Shown piece by piece: positions 1 to 12,265 of a DNA stretch of 64,000 bases (its first letter is position 1; each line of letters begins with the position of its first letter). Origin of the DNA: Gnetum montanum (lineage: Eukaryota > Streptophyta > Gnetopsida > Gnetales > Gnetaceae). The stretch is from NCBI GenBank assembly GCA_015680685.1, contig MNCI01004786.1, positions 113,648 to 177,647 on the forward strand, read 5' to 3'. The notes beneath the pieces were generated by a model. The model had not been told where the DNA came from. It saw only the letters and a program-made list of their open reading frames with translations, and did no database searches. Both the position numbers and the translations under genes were made by a program.

Positions 1-174
1 ATGTACCCCAGCGAGCATAAAATTCATCAAATAGACATTGATGTCCTTGTCTCATGGGGTGTTCTTGTGTGTGTGTTGAATGTTATTTACTTTTTTGGCA
101 TATTTACTTATTTTTTTTAATTTATATGTTTTATATATTTTGATTCACTCACCTAAAGTTCTTATTCTATGCAG

Positions 175-600
175 GGAGGCTAAGTCTTTTCTCCTCATGG
201 TTGAACTTGTTGGTGTTCTATCTTTTTTTGGCCCTTGGGAATAGAAAATGTCTGGTTATGACATGTGGATCGAGGTGCATGTAATATGGTTTCATCCAAA
301 TGTTGGTGCATTTTTATCATTTATTCTACAAAATTTCAGCATTGTCATATGGTCTCATTTGAGTGAGCAACTGACTCGCAATATTATTGAGACCATGTTG
401 TCTGGCTCTACATGGGGCATATTAGCTTTTGTTGTGGACATAGACGAGGGACCGTATATAGTCAAGGGGGTGCTCCCAAAGGTCCTAGATCTACATGTCC
501 TTTGACCCATGTGTGGGGGTTGTCGTCTTGCAGCCATTACAACAGTAGTAGCACACTTTTTCTAGCCTATCGTGTACATACGCTATTCCAAAATCTGTCC
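175..600 (+). pseudogene. FCP1/NIF-like phosphatase exon remnant
   Basis: After a plausible splice acceptor at 173-174, one frame runs from base 176 with a single in-frame TAG near 242. It starts with a hydrophobic strand (KSFLLMVELVGVL) where the family has its DxDxT/V-type strand, but the nucleophile Asp is absent. It continues with HPNVGAFLSFILQNFSIVIW, which resembles the family's RPxxxEFLxFxFxxFxxxxWSS strand-helix, then a helix and ILAFVVDID, like the LLFCWDQ strand. The family (TFIIF-stimulated CTD phosphatases) removes phosphate from serines, but this copy cannot be catalytic. The exon end is not defined. The spacing of the three blocks supports the call; each alone is weak. It may be a host pseudogene or a fragment captured by a mobile element. 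Confidence 0.4.
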
Positions 601-706
601 GGAACATTATACAGAGTAGACAAGTATGCTCTTTTGTACTTGTATTAACTTTGGTTCCTTTAGCGTTATATCATTTCTTACATATGAATACTTTTTTCTC
701 TTGCAG

Positions 707-950
707 GCCCCGTTTTGTTGAGCATGGGTTGCATGAGGATGATAGTGGGCTTGCCCTAGTGCGTATAGCCTTGGAGGCGTTCATGATGGGCCCCACTCTT
801 TGTGCTGCGGTGCTAGGCCAGACCAAGGATGCCATTATCAATTATCCCAAGAAATTCTCTAGAGCCCTTGAACGTTGTCAAGTTCGCGGCTGGCTGCATG
901 AGGATTGGTCTCCTAATGGGCCTATTTTTCCTCAAATGGTTGATTCTGCA
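707..950 (+). pseudogene. Probable downstream exon of the same broken gene
   Basis: A pyrimidine-rich tract and TTGCAG end at 706, and a good donor (GCA/GTAAGTGT) lies at 951, so 707-950 looks like an internal exon of 244 bases. The open frame encodes FVEHGLHEDDSGLALVRIAL and then a segment with SRALERC and GWLHEDW. I recognise no domain in it. Same strand and spacing suggest it belongs with the FCP1-like exon upstream. Another coding-like stretch follows at about 1030-1165 without clear borders. The exon call rests on splice signals and an open frame only. Confidence 0.3.
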
Positions 951-1229
951 GTAAGTGTGCCTAGTCCATTTGCTAATGGTAAGTGATTGTGTTCCAAGCA
1001 TGGTTTTCATTTTTGTTACATCATGGCTTATCATATTCTTAATTTTTGCTCAATGTATCTGTTGGCGATCATTTGGGACACGACCGCCAATGAGTGTCCT
1101 CGAACAGGATTTAGGTGCTTGCTGGTCTCTGGCAACACCAAGGCCCAGATACCTCCAAATAAACTCAGTAGTTAATGTGAGTATGTGTGTGTGTTGTTTC
1201 GGCGTGCAATTGTGTGAAATGTAACGTTT

Positions 1230-2318
1230 ATGTTGTGTGTAAACTACAAATGACTTACTTTAAAGAGATTCAGCCAACTTTGCCAAGTACTGTGAGTTTT
1301 TGAAAGTTTCCTATTTTGTTCAACTACCTAGTCTATGCGGTCCTTATAATACCTACTTGTAACAAATAAAATTTTGTTAAAACATTTGAGCACAACTCTG
1401 CAATTCTACTTCTAATTTTCCCTAGAGAAAGAGATAGTTCCCCAAGAAAACTAGAAATAGAGCAAGATTCGATGGAAATAGACAAAAAAGAAAAGAAAGT
1501 AGATTTGTGTAGACCTCAAATATTTAAACAAGGTAAAATGACACAAGTAAACACTTCGTAATAAAGCTATCACAAATTCAATATCTACAAATTGTTCAAA
1601 CTTCCAAGGCTCAAATAAGCAATTTCTTCAAGACAATCCTACTATGATACCAAACATTGCTGCGTAAACTACCACGTACGAGACTCTATTTTGGCTAGAT
1701 AATAGATGTCAATGATTGCATTCAATAAAACCTTCAAAAGACTTGACAATTTCTGATTGAAATATCACGGAAATTCACTTTAAAGATGAAAAGAAGCTAT
1801 TCTGGTCCCATGAAAATACCAAAGATTTTTTGAACCCTCTTGACTATTGAATTGTTCAACGGCATGACTACAAGTAGAGGCTCTTTTACAAAAATCCTAA
1901 TAGCAGTTCCTATACGTTGCACAATAACAAAATTTACTACTAAAATGCTCTTAAGGCTTTTAAACACAAGCGCTTCTATGGCAAAATTTTAATAGAAATT
2001 TCTATCGGGCAACAAGAACAGTAAGAGCAATCTAAAAATCCTAAAATTATTTGCCAAGGATGATACTATTTAAACCACTAGCTAAAAAATTTAAACAAAA
2101 TAAAAAATAAAATACATAACTCACAGAACTATGACAAAGAGGCTGAAATCTTTCCTTTAGCAAGCAATCTTCTTTACAAATCTTCCAAGATCCCAAGTGT
2201 GATGTGTGAGACCCAATGTACCTCCTCCTTGACCCCTGAAGCCTTTTTATAGGGTTCAAAGGTAGGTAGGGAAGTTACATATTCAAAAATATCTTACCTA
2301 ACTTCTCTCCCAAGTAAC
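1230..2318. other. Intergenic stretch, no gene seen
   Basis: AT-rich sequence with no convincing coding frame, LTR end or RNA gene. It ends at the assembly gap. Confidence 0.4.
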
Positions 2319-2432
2319 NNNNNNNNNNNNNNNNNNNNNNNNNNNNNNNNNNNNNNNNNNNNNNNNNNNNNNNNNNNNNNNNNNNNNNNNNNNNNNNNNN
2401 NNNNNNNNNNNNNNNNNNNNNNNNNNNNNNNN
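2319..2432. other. Assembly gap (114 N)
   Basis: Run of 114 undefined bases. Its true length and content are unknown. Confidence 0.99.
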
Positions 2433-4180
2433 ATAGCCAAATGTCTCCTTTTATAGGATGTTACAAAATTATTCCATAACTATCTTTTCCTTTTTAAATC
2501 ATAAAATATTTTATTTTCCTTGTAGTGATAGAGATAGTAACCATGGATTGGATATATGTATGCGTATACAACCGAATGCATAAGTGGAGTTGTACTCTCA
2601 CATTTTAATTTGTGGCACCCCGAATGTAATCCCAGTTATATCAGGGTCGATTCCATCTTCATCTTCTCTGCACTTTATTATTATTTATTTATTTCTGAAC
2701 CCACGTACTGGTAAATTGTTGTTTGGATAATAAGTAACGGTTGCAAGAACGATGGGAATAATCAGCTGGTTCATTTCCTCTTCTACGCGAAACCCGTAGA
2801 AATAGACACATGTGAATTGCCACCATGAGAGGAGGTTCTGCCGTAGCCAATGGTTTTAGTGGAGGGTTTCGGAGCTGCTGGGAATGTGAGGGCCGTGACA
2901 TGTAAATCCTTTCATTTTTGCATTCATAGGTCTAGTGGCCAGATTGGAAACATTTTTTGCATTGCTGAGCAGCACCTTGAACCCCAGAGGTCGGCTTCAG
3001 AAAATCTTTTTACTCCCAATGTGATGTTTTTCTCCGTACTCATAAGATACATCTGATGCTTGGCCTCCTTGCATTCCTGCCATCGGCTAGACCCTTCTTC
3101 TTTCTGCCCATATGCATTCACATTTCTTGCTGCTACTGTTGCTGCTCTTTCCACCTATTCTCCGCATCCACGTCAGCTGCCTCTCACATGGCGGAGTTGC
3201 ACTTTAACCCAGAACTGAGCGCGATCTGCCACAGCTACTCACTGCTCTGCCTTGGACTGGCCCAAGGTCTTCTCTTCCAGCCCATACGCGATCTCCATTG
3301 TAGATGTTTCGTATGGCTTTGGCTCTCACAGGGGCCACATTCCACGATTTAGTCCATGACGACGGCCATGACGGCCACCATTCCACCACCGCTCGGCCTC
3401 CATTGCACTGCCATTGCTCTACTACCGCTACTCTACTGGCGCTCTGCACTATTCGTGTCTGCCACGCTGTGTTGGTTTCCGTGCACATGTCCAACAGCAG
3501 ACGTGGGATAGATCCTAAAAACGAAAACCCTCTAAACTTGGTATTTTCCGCAACTGACGGAAAAAGTTAGGGCTCAGAGAGCGGATCCTTGGAAATGCCC
3601 AGCTGCATCCAGGATTCTTCTTGGCACCCTTCAATCTCATCCTTGCAACATCGTGCCAATGTTTATTCTTGACGGATGAGCTCCGAGCAATGTTGCTTAG
3701 TCTCGAGTGAATGATTGTAACTGCTTCCTATGAGGGCTACCGCGGACATCCGTAGTTAGGATATATTCACTCTTAGGTCTGGACATGACATCTACCAAAC
3801 TGAACCCGATGAACCTTCATCAGTAAGACTGGATGGAGGAAGTACCTCACATACCTCTAGCCGTCAATCATGGAAATGAAAATTAAGCGAGATGAAAACG
3901 GAAAGAATGCAAGCTAGATAGATCTATTTGTCTTGTTCGCTGAAAATGATGTTAGTGGTGGTGTCGTCGCATACGAAGACTTTGTTGTACCCAAATCGAT
4001 ACTGATGGCCACCATGGCTTATCACTGTGCCCAATGAATTTGTAATGTTTTATTTAAGGCATCGGAGAATAGTGTGCCAGTATTCCTATCTTGTGGTAGA
4101 AATATTTAAATTTTGAATTTTAGCACCAATGTATGTGCCTGGATAAGTTAAGGTTTTGGTAGTGTTCATGATTCTAGGCT
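2433..4180. other. Intergenic stretch, no gene recognised
   Basis: Mixed-composition DNA, less AT-rich than most of the window around 3050-3560. Short frames exist on both strands (for example 3056-3352 and 3204-3494), but they overlap, show no family motif and have no splice context. I see no LTR ends. It could be promoter or UTR sequence of a decayed gene. Confidence 0.35.
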
Positions 4181-4184
4181 CATT

Positions 4185-4290
4185 TTTGTCCGAATGCCAA
4201 CAAGGGATGAAATCCCATGGAATGGTATGATTTTTGCGTATGGGCAACATGGTCCTTGGAAGGAGGCTCTATAACTTTTGTGTATTGGTT
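4185..4290 (+). pseudogene. Pentatricopeptide-repeat (PPR) protein fragment
   Basis: One frame reads RMPTRDEIPWNGMIFAYGQH, then G-x-W-KEAL and a stop. This matches the plant PLS-class PPR pattern M-P-x-R-D-x-x-S-W-N-x-M-I-x-x-Y-x-Q-x-G-x-x-x-E-A-L. PPR proteins bind organelle RNA, usually with a dozen or more repeats; only about one repeat is readable here and the frame then breaks. The serine before the conserved Trp is Pro. Sequence to about 4400 may hold further decayed repeats in other frames. The motif is specific enough that I trust the family, not function. Confidence 0.6.
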
Positions 4291-4463
4291 GGTTCCAGGA
4301 TGCAAGTTGAACAAGGCCTCTAAGATTTTGGGACATTCAACCATGCCTTTGTGGATGTGAACCAATTAGCAAAAGCTTGTCTTAATAGACATGGTAGACT
4401 TCAAGGAGAAGAAACAAAATCTCAACAATCTCTTTTAAATTTTTCAAAAATCACCATAACCTT

Positions 4464-7310
4464 ATAAAGTCTGTTCCATTGAATGGCCAAAATGTGCCAA
4501 CAGTATCCTTTGTTTCTTCTACAGCAGTCATTCCTCTTAATGAGGTTACCGTCATATCCAAGCGTACTGAGGTCACTCTCTTTATGAAGTTTGGAGAGAT
4601 CGTGTTGCAACGATGGTTGCACAAGAAGGCACCTGAACAAATCATTAGCCATCTTACCAATGCAGGCTTGATGGACCTATTTACTGCCTTGACTCCTAGC
4701 ATTCCGGTGACTGAAATGGTTTCCATCATTGATTCTTTTAACGATGATGTCTCCTATTTTACTCCACGAGTTCAGGAAGTTAAGGTGTCTTTTCACCTAA
4801 CTGCCGAATTCTTTTCTGATCTCTTCAGTGGATAGAGGAACTAGGGAAGGCTATGTGATCAAGGAACTTGAAGATTGGCTAGGTATACCACGAGGTGCTA
4901 AGGGTTTTTCCATGCAAGATGATACTCGTTTGATAGAGGTAAATTTTTTATACCCACTCTTTAGAGCATGAGCGTTCCCTAAGTCTTTTTCCCAAACAAG
5001 ATGTCTTGGGATTGAGTCTACATGTGTTATGTGCTCGGTCTTGGAGACTGGTATGTGCTACAATTGGGCGTAGTTCCTTGTATTAGGCCTCTGTGGAGAG
5101 ATCATTAGGCTACGCTCCAATGTTGATGCTAAATCCCATTTTACTTTTGCGTTTTTCATGGGCTATCTCCGTAGGTTTGCCGAGTTTTTAGTGGTCTATG
5201 GAGATAACCATTATATGTTAAGAGATCGTTCATGATTGTCTCACCCCTAGATCCATCATCTATTTAATACTACTAGATCCCAAGATCCGCCCGAAGGCAT
5301 GGAAGAATCAGTCTCAGTCACAACAAGGGGTGTAGCAAGTCGTTCCCACCATTCGCGCGATAGCTTGGGGTTGGAACCACCTATACTACACACAACTGTT
5401 AGGAGGGTTGAGTGCTTGATTCAGGAGACTATCAGGAAAGTGAAGGCTAAGGTGAAAAGGGTTGAGCATTCGAGAGCACCTGTTACAGAAGTGATACCAC
5501 CAAGGGCGAAGAAGATTTGATTCATCTTGCCAGGAGCAGGTAAGGGATTTTTTTTTTTTAAGTGTTTTTATCACTTTTTGAATTTATTTGCTTACTTAAA
5601 TATGCATATCTATTATGTCATGCTAACTTTATATTTGTTGGTGTTAATAGAGTGTACCCCCGAGAGGGAAAGGGAAGAATTAGCTCCAATGGGTGAACCT
5701 GAAACGGTTATCATTGGGTGTGATGAAGAGGAGGAAACATGGGAAGACATAGTTGAGGCGATTCCCATCTTGCAGGAAGAGGATGAAATAGATATCATGG
5801 GAGTGACACTTGTAGAGGCTTTAGATGCCCTTAAGCATTCAAGTGAGGAGAAAGGTGTCTTTGACGGTTTCTTTGATGGATCTCTACACCTCCGCCTGAG
5901 CTGACCAGCAAAGGGCCTCTTGGTAAGTCTTGTTAGTTTGATCCGCATTTCGTACTTCTTAGCTTTGTATATTATTTTGATTATCATGGCTCTTCTTAAC
6001 ATCATACATGGATGCCGAAGTGCCCGAAGCCAATGCATCTTAGGCGGGTGGGTCAGAGTTGGAGGTCCCAGTTGAGGTACCTTCCCGTATAGATTCGACA
6101 TCTACCGATCCATTGAGGTCGTGGCATGAGATGCCCAATAAAGTAGAATTTGTTATTGGCATTGTCAATGATGTTGTTGCTTGTCTACAATAGGCTCATC
6201 TTGAATTAGGTGTGTACTTTATACTAAGCGCCTGGGTTCATTGTATTTTTGCATCTATTGGAGATCTCTTGTTGGCTCACATATGTAATGTTTGTCCTTG
6301 TAGATGTGAAGCTTCAATGGAGTCCTTCCGAGGCTACCCATATTGATGGTCTCCCAAAATTGCCCAAAGATGTTGAGCAGATGCCAAGATGTATTTATGA
6401 TGTAGTTTAGGCTTGTGTTGTTCCAAATGCCAAGTCTCTATAGACTTGTAGGTGCTCAATTGAATAGTTATGGCTTGAAATCCAATCATTGAAGGAAAAT
6501 TTGGCAAAGGTAAAAGAGGAGAGGAATGACTTGCAAGCCCATTATGATTTTGCCTCTGCTAGATTGGTGGGTGATAACACTTAGCGTACATCCAAGATCA
6601 CCTATGCACGTTATTGGGCAAACTTGAATAGCAAGGTGCAGGTGATTTGGGATCTGGCCGAACAGAGGGCCCAGATGGATTTGTTGAATAAGAAGTTCCA
6701 TGACTAGAAGTCCTTTGCATCCAAGGTACATAAGTGGGGCGAAGATCAAGAATATCATAACCATCAATACAAAAAGTGGTTAAAGGAGGAATCAGTTGAA
6801 CGTCGCCGGTTGGAGATGTTCGTGGAGGGGTTAGGCTTGCACTCTTCCTATGACAAGTTTTTTGAGTGTACAAAAGTGGAGGGGTCTCCTAAGAGATCCA
6901 TTATCACTACCTCTGGGAAAGCTTCAACCAGCATGTTTTCTCTTGAGCTTCCTTCCTAGTCTTCAGTGGACAAGGGTAAAACCTTAGTCAATATCAACCT
7001 CGGACTTGAGAAAGACTAGGCGTGTGTGCCCAAAGAAGAGATTCTACGGTGCCTGGAAGCTAATCTCAGGCCTTCTCCACCTGTGAGTGTTTTATTGCTC
7101 GCATTATTTTATTGCTTTCTATCATCATTTCTTTTTTCGTATCTTGCACTTTTAATCTGTTTGTCTATGTTTACTTATTTTGTTGTTTTGCTCATTTTTG
7201 TTTTTATTTTTATCCTTATAGGGACATGGTGGTGAGGCTGGCCCCAGTGGGATAGGAGCTGATGACGTAGAGGAGTTTGGGGACCAGCCTCCTCCTAATA
7301 CTAGTGTGTG
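4464..7310 (+). pseudogene. Decayed mobile-element ORF: globular N-terminus plus coiled coil
   Basis: A broken series of frames on one strand. The best part (4479-4832, 118 codons) is helical and holds TLFMKFGEIVLQRWLHKKAP and then SYFTPRVQEVKVSFHLTAEF. A downstream piece reads KELEDWLGIPRGAKGF, and 5105-5235 contains AKSHFTFAFFMGYLRRFAEF. From about 6300 to 7000 the translation is charged and heptad-like (LKENLAKVKEERNDLQAHYD), a likely coiled coil, interrupted by several TAG/TAA stops. A domain of the form x-YF-x-x-x-x-x-x-V-x-x-x-x-L followed by L-G-I-P resembles the plant mobile domain or ATHILA ORF-1 style proteins, but I cannot prove homology. Domain order matches the envpos ORFs of elements M, N and P. 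A polypurine tract about 400 bases downstream suggests it occupied the post-pol slot of another LTR element. Confidence 0.4.
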
Positions 7311-7454
7311 ATTTGGCTTATTAGTCTCGCTAGTCTTGTCATTTCCTTGTTAGTTTGTTTTTTTTTGTTATTGTTTTTGGAATATGTGAAGACAAATGTA
7401 ACATGATCATGGTGTAATATGTTGTCATCTTATTGCCATGTTAACACTCCGTAT

Positions 7455-7482
<28 letters not shown>
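7455..7482. repeat. (CA)n microsatellite
   Basis: About 14 CA units followed directly by a short TA run. Confidence 0.95.
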
Positions 7483-7489
<7 letters not shown>

Positions 7490-7633
7490 TGCTTTTTTCG
7501 AGTTTATTTGTGGACGTAAGTGTAAACTGGAATCGTAAGCGGTAAATATAAGATAAACAGAAATCGTAATTCGTGAAATGTAAACAATAATGATGTAGCA
7601 GGATTTTGGTAAATTGGTGGTATACTATGCTCT

Positions 7634-7824
7634 AGTTTAAAGCCATTTCGAGCTACACATGTCAGTTTAAAGTCATGATGGAATATTGCATCTTTGTCAA
7701 AGAAAAGGGGGAGACTGTAGCTATTTCAGTGAATTTTAAAAAGGAACCGGCCATTTCTGACCGTGGCTAGTTTAACGTCGTTGCAGACATTTGGTAATTT
7801 AATGTCATTCCAGATGCTTGGTAA
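7634..7824 (+). repeat. Four degenerate TTTAA-GTC repeats, two exactly tandem at 27 bp
   Basis: Similar units begin near 7636 and 7666 (TTTAAAGCCATTTCGAG, TTTAAAGTCATGATGGA). Two more at 7771-7797 and 7798-7824 are adjacent 27-bp copies (TTTAACGTCGTTGCAGACAT and TTTAATGTCATTCCAGATGC, each then TTGGTAA or similar). The set straddles the polypurine tract near 7700. Confidence 0.6.
7697..7714 (+). promoter_or_regulatory. Polypurine tract and putative 3' LTR start
   Basis: AAAGAAAAGGGGGAGAC is followed by TGTAGC, the usual arrangement of a plus-strand polypurine tract abutting the TG of a 3' LTR. The LTR would begin near 7714, but no matching CA end or second LTR is visible and minus-strand element T sequence starts by about 7870, so the LTR is truncated. 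Confidence 0.4.
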
Positions 7825-7869
7825 TTTGTCTTAGTTTTTGATCTATTTCTTTAATTTTCATAATTTGCT

Positions 7870-8832
7870 ATGGAGGATGCGACTTGTAGGAATGATCTTG
7901 TACTCGCCATCCCCCTCATTGGATACATCAAAGGGTAGTTCTGACCAAGGGACATCTGCAAGAATGGCTCCTATGTCTGCATCTTCTGATGCTTCTTCTA
8001 TTTTAGGAAGGTCGCAGGCTGGAGATTGACCATTGTCTAGGGCTTCACTAGTGGTTTCTTGCCCAGAATTAGAGAGTTCAATCTCTGAGTCTTAGTTCAT
8101 TCCTACATGTGCGGAAGTAAGCGAGGTTGCCGAATCCCCGTGTATGACGATTTCACCACCCTCGTAGGGTAGGTGAATTTCTTGATGGATCAACAATGAT
8201 ACAGCTTTTAGTTGAGCCAACCAAGGTCATCCCAAAATCAGATTGAATCCTGGCATCTCATCAACGACTACAAATTCGGCCGATGTGGGGAACCGATCTG
8301 CTACTATGAAATCCAAGGTAATCATGCCTTTTACCACCACACAGGAACCACTGAAAGATTTTAAGAATGATGTTGTTGTTGTTCGTATTTGTTCCACAAG
8401 GCCTAGTTGTTCAATGATGGGAAAAGGTATTACATTTGTTGCCACTCCGTCATCAACATGTACCCTATGTATCTTAAATTGGTTAGTTTGTATCATTATA
8501 AACATAGGGGTGGTAGTAACCACTCCTATTTTTTCATCTCGTTTAATTTCATTGGAATGAAATCCGAGAGATGTGGTTCTCGATTCTTGATGTGGAGACA
8601 GCATAGCGTAGATGGATGGTTCATTTGCAGGAAGATCTTCACTAACAGGGATTGAAGTCAACATACGTACTAGAGCTTTCCAATGTACCAGGGAGGTCAT
8701 TACTAAGTCATATAGGCTTAGAGAGGTGTTCTTTTGTTTCAAGGCCTGTGTAACCTGGGTTAGGGCACTAGCCAAGTCTTTTCTATTCAGAATGTTTTTA
8801 TCTGTTGAGAATTGATCCATTTGACCCAACAT
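7870..8832 (-). pseudogene. Tat/Ogre-like retroelement protease region (element T)
   Basis: Reads on the minus strand. The main frame (8832 to 8227, 201 codons) is a retropepsin-like domain. VHVDDGVATNVIPF stands where the active-site loop D-x-G-A-x-x-N-x-I-P is expected, with the Asp present (V-D-D-G). IVADRF and FNLILG follow, and past a frame break GRPWL, the usual C-terminal block before reverse transcriptase. The protease would mature the gag-pol polyprotein. Beyond about 7870 no reverse transcriptase, RNase H or integrase follows, so pol is lost or truncated against the plus-strand unit at 4.4-7.8 kb. Several stops break the frame. Confidence 0.6.
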
Positions 8833-8913
8833 TTGTATCTCTCACGGAAGAGTTTTTGCATTATTAGCTGTAGTTGTTGGGTTTTGGAAATTGGATATTA
8901 CTGAGTTCCTATC

Positions 8914-11262
8914 TTAATGACTCATGCTAGGCTGATCAGTAACTGGAACCATAGGGACAGCATTCAACGATGTGGGTTTTGGTGATCCTAACTCACGACC
9001 ATGACGTTCTTTTATCAAACGTTCCCTGGTTAGTCTATCAGCGAGGCATTCTCGCGAGGGTCGTGAGGGAACTATTGGGGGCTGCACATCAAGGTGTTTT
9101 GGCATCCAGATTACAAATGGAGTAGGTCGAGTTTGCAACAACACATTCGTTGTTGCAACTGCAGGATGTACTTGGATGACGATGGGTTTTCGCGGCATAG
9201 AAGATGTGTGTGTGTCAAAAGGAGTTTGTGGAGGTGTTAGTGTAGATACGGTTTTGGCTGGCACATTAATCACAAAAGGCCTTCGTGGGATGCCTTGTTC
9301 ATTGCTAACATGAATGGTGTTAATCACATAGGGCACCTCTTTGGTATTAAGAGGGTCTTTGTAGACCCCCATAGACTGATTTTGAGGTCTTATTGGGTTG
9401 GCTTCATCAAATACTATCTCACCTCTATCAATCATACGTTGTATGTCTTTTTTTAGGGTAAAGCAATAGTCAGTTCCATGCCCACATCATTGGTGATACT
9501 CATAGAATCTATCTAACCTGAAATCTCTTGGAACAGGGGGTTCATTAGCTGTTGCCAATGTTGGGTTTTTAACTAACTCACAGTATAAGTCATGTCTTCG
9601 AGACACTACAGGAGACATCTATTTATGTTGAATCAACCCAGGCTTAAGAAGTTGGTCCAACAGTTGTGAAGGCTTCATGGGTAAGGATGTGTACTGGGCA
9701 AGGTCTTTTCATTCGAAGGTACGAGTGTAACTTGTGTTAGCGGTTTGGGTAGAGGAGGGTTCAGGTGTAGGTGTAGGAGCGGTTCTTTCATGACTAGTGG
9801 GGACAATGGGTTGTTTCCCTTTTTGCTCTACATTGTTGGGTTGAAATGTCTCTGCCACTGTTGCGACTGTTGTTTTAGACTTGTCTTTATCCTTTTTCAT
9901 ATCTTGGTTTTTGAAAGTTAGGTAAGCTGGGTCATGGCTTGTCTGTGCTGCCTCCTCTATGTTTTTGATTTGGACAAATGCCTAACTCAAAGTGTGAGTG
10001 TTCAAATAATAAATTTTTGATTTAATGAAATCATTCACGGAACTCTTGAGAATTGTAAGTAAATACGTTTCTGGGATAGGCTCGTGAAGTTTGTTAAGGG
10101 CAGCACTCCATCTTTGAATGAACTTTTGTACAGGCTTTAAAGGGGCTTGTTTTATTTTGATTAGACTATCTAACATGGCTTCAGGCTTCAGGTTATACTT
10201 AAAATGGGTAATGAATTGATGTAACAAATCCTCCAAAGAGGATATGGAGTTACGTGGTAGGGCTCGATACCAGTTTAAGGCTCTCCCAGTTAAGGACATG
10301 GTGAACACACGAAGGATTGCATGAGGCCATGCTTGAAGCAAGAGACACTCTAATCAAAATGTCACTAGGTGAGCATTTGGATCTCCCTCTCCATTATACT
10401 TGGTCAATTGTGGCAACGAAATTCCTTTTGGTAGAGTCAATGGTGGCACCGAAGAGCTAATCGGATCATCTTGATAAAAATCCATCACCTTGACTTCTTC
10501 AATGTTTGCAATTTTGAGGCGCTTTACCTCATCGGTTAATGCTTGCATCATTTTTCTAGTTTTTGCCCATTCCTGAGCACTAGGTGGACCAACTGGTTAG
10601 TTAGATTGTGCATGATACTAGTTAGATTGTTGTGTGGTTGGTGGGAGAAGGGACTGTAGGGTTGGCGATGGTTGTACTTGAGGGACATTCATGGATCGGA
10701 TTGTAATAGGTGGTATGTTGTAATGAGCCAGTTGATGTTGTTGAATGATAGGTGTGGGCCACTGCCGAGTTACAAGTTGTAAGGAGACACCCTAAACCTG
10801 TTGAGTTGAAGTAGTGAAGGGCATTCCTTGGATTTGCACTTGTGGTATATAATGGGCGGATGTAGAAGTAGGTATCACAGATGGCATCCCAATTATTTGG
10901 GGTCAGAAGGTCACTCCCATATTATCTTGAAAGGGGAGTTGTTGGGGTTGTCCTTGTGAGAGAGAGGGTAAAGTGATAATCATAGGAATATCAAGGATGG
11001 GCATAGTGAATTGGGTGTTGGTCGTAGGGAGAGTAGGCATAAGGCTAGGTGCTTCTTGTTGAGAGATAGGTGCTTGAGTATTTGCACATGTATGGAGAGA
11101 CATAGTTTCTCTTGTGAAAGGATGGAATAATGGGTTTTCATAAGTATGAGGATTGAGAGTGTGGTATGAATCCCCATGTTCGGATTGGGCCACAAAATCA
11201 TCTTTCTCGTCTCTGTTTTGCAGCTCTACGATGGGTTGCCGCAAGGTTTGATTCCTTGCCAT
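8914..11262 (-). pseudogene. Tat/Ogre-like gag (element T)
   Basis: Likely start at 11262 (MARNQTL); a Pro/Gln-rich N-terminal part is followed by LPKGISLPQLTKYNGEGDP, a helix-rich core (10341-9982: LTGRALNWYRALPRNSISSL, FKYNLKPEAM), a basic linker and a C-terminal region. The core is the Retrotrans_gag fold of Tat-clade elements. Near 9455-9505, FYEYHQ, a stop, then CGHGTDYCFTLKKDIQ matches the Tat zinc-finger pattern Y-C-x-Y-H-x-x-x-G-H-x-T-x-x-C with the first Cys changed to Tyr. Gag would form the virus-like particle and bind genomic RNA. At least five in-frame stops make it non-functional. Confidence 0.7.
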
Positions 11263-12265
11263 GATGAGGTGGGATATGAGTTCGTGATGGATTCAGAGAG
11301 GGGAATTACATCATATGTTGAAGGGATAAAGTTATGGCCTCCCTTATAGATGAGTTCATAATGTCATTTTGCTTCCATTTCCACGTGATCAATGGGCAGG
11401 TTAACTTGGATCTTTATGCAGATGAAGTTGTATTGTTCTGGGGTGAGAATTGTATAGGCGGGGTCCTTGCCTTGTAACCTAATTGACCAACGAGTTGGCC
11501 CTTGAGGGTTCATTTCTCCAATGGTGACTATGGATTCAATTGCGGTCACAGGATTTAAGATTTTGACATTAAGGTCAGTGACATGCAATGTCATTTTGAC
11601 CTGAGAAGATTCCATGTGTGTAATTGGCTTGACTAGCTGAATTTGTGTAAGCAGTGTATGCAAGCTACCTTGAGCAAGCTGGGCAATGTGTGCACTCTTA
11701 TGAAGGAGGTACAGCATACAACATGTCTATGCTTAAAAATATAGTGTGTGCACGCTAGGATCAAAGGCACAGCGTGTGTACGTTGAGGATGAGGCACAAC
11801 GTCTGAAGATAGGGGATAGTGTCAAAAGACAAGGCATAATGCCTAAAGACAAGGCACAACGTCTATGGTTAGAACATAGCACCTAGGGTAGAAGGTAACA
11901 TCTAGAGGCAAAGGACAACATGTAGACGCTGAGGGTCAAGCATGGATGTTGAAAAGGATGCAACGAATGAATGCTGAAGAGAGTGTAGCGTATGAACGCT
12001 AAAGAGGGTGCAGCGTATGAACGTTGAAGAGGATGCAGTGTAGGAATGCTAAAGAGAGTGCAGCGTAGGGATGCTGGACAATAGTGACAACAGGTAGCAT
12101 ATGGACGCTAGACAATAGGGACAATAGGTAGTGTATGGACATTGGACAATAGATAGCGTATGGATGTTGGGACACAGGAAATTGGCAAACATTGGACGTT
12201 GGACGCCAGATGCTGGATCATGGGGAATGGGACGACATATGTATGGAATGTAAACAGAAGTTCGG
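11263..12265 (-). other. Element T leader between primer site and gag
   Basis: This stretch on the minus strand lies between the putative primer-binding site and gag. The gag-proximal part (about 11364-11717) has an open frame of 117 codons with no recognisable family. The remainder is the tandem repeat described separately. Confidence 0.4.
11960..12078. repeat. 25-bp tandem repeat with AGCGTA-TACGCT-like dyads
   Basis: Units begin at 11960, 11985, 12010, 12035 and 12060 (last partial), each of the form GCAGCGTATGAACGCTAAAG plus AG-GT. AGCGT and ACGCT in each unit are complementary, so every unit contains a small dyad. Looser copies extend over about 11731-12220. Confidence 0.85.

Noticed and set aside
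3204-3570. Overlapping frames on both strands around 3.2-3.6 kb
   Set aside because: Antisense pair in GC-richer DNA with no family motif or splice context.
8243-8815. Plus-strand open frames at 8.2-8.8 kb
   Set aside because: They are antisense to the protease frame of element T, which has clear family motifs.
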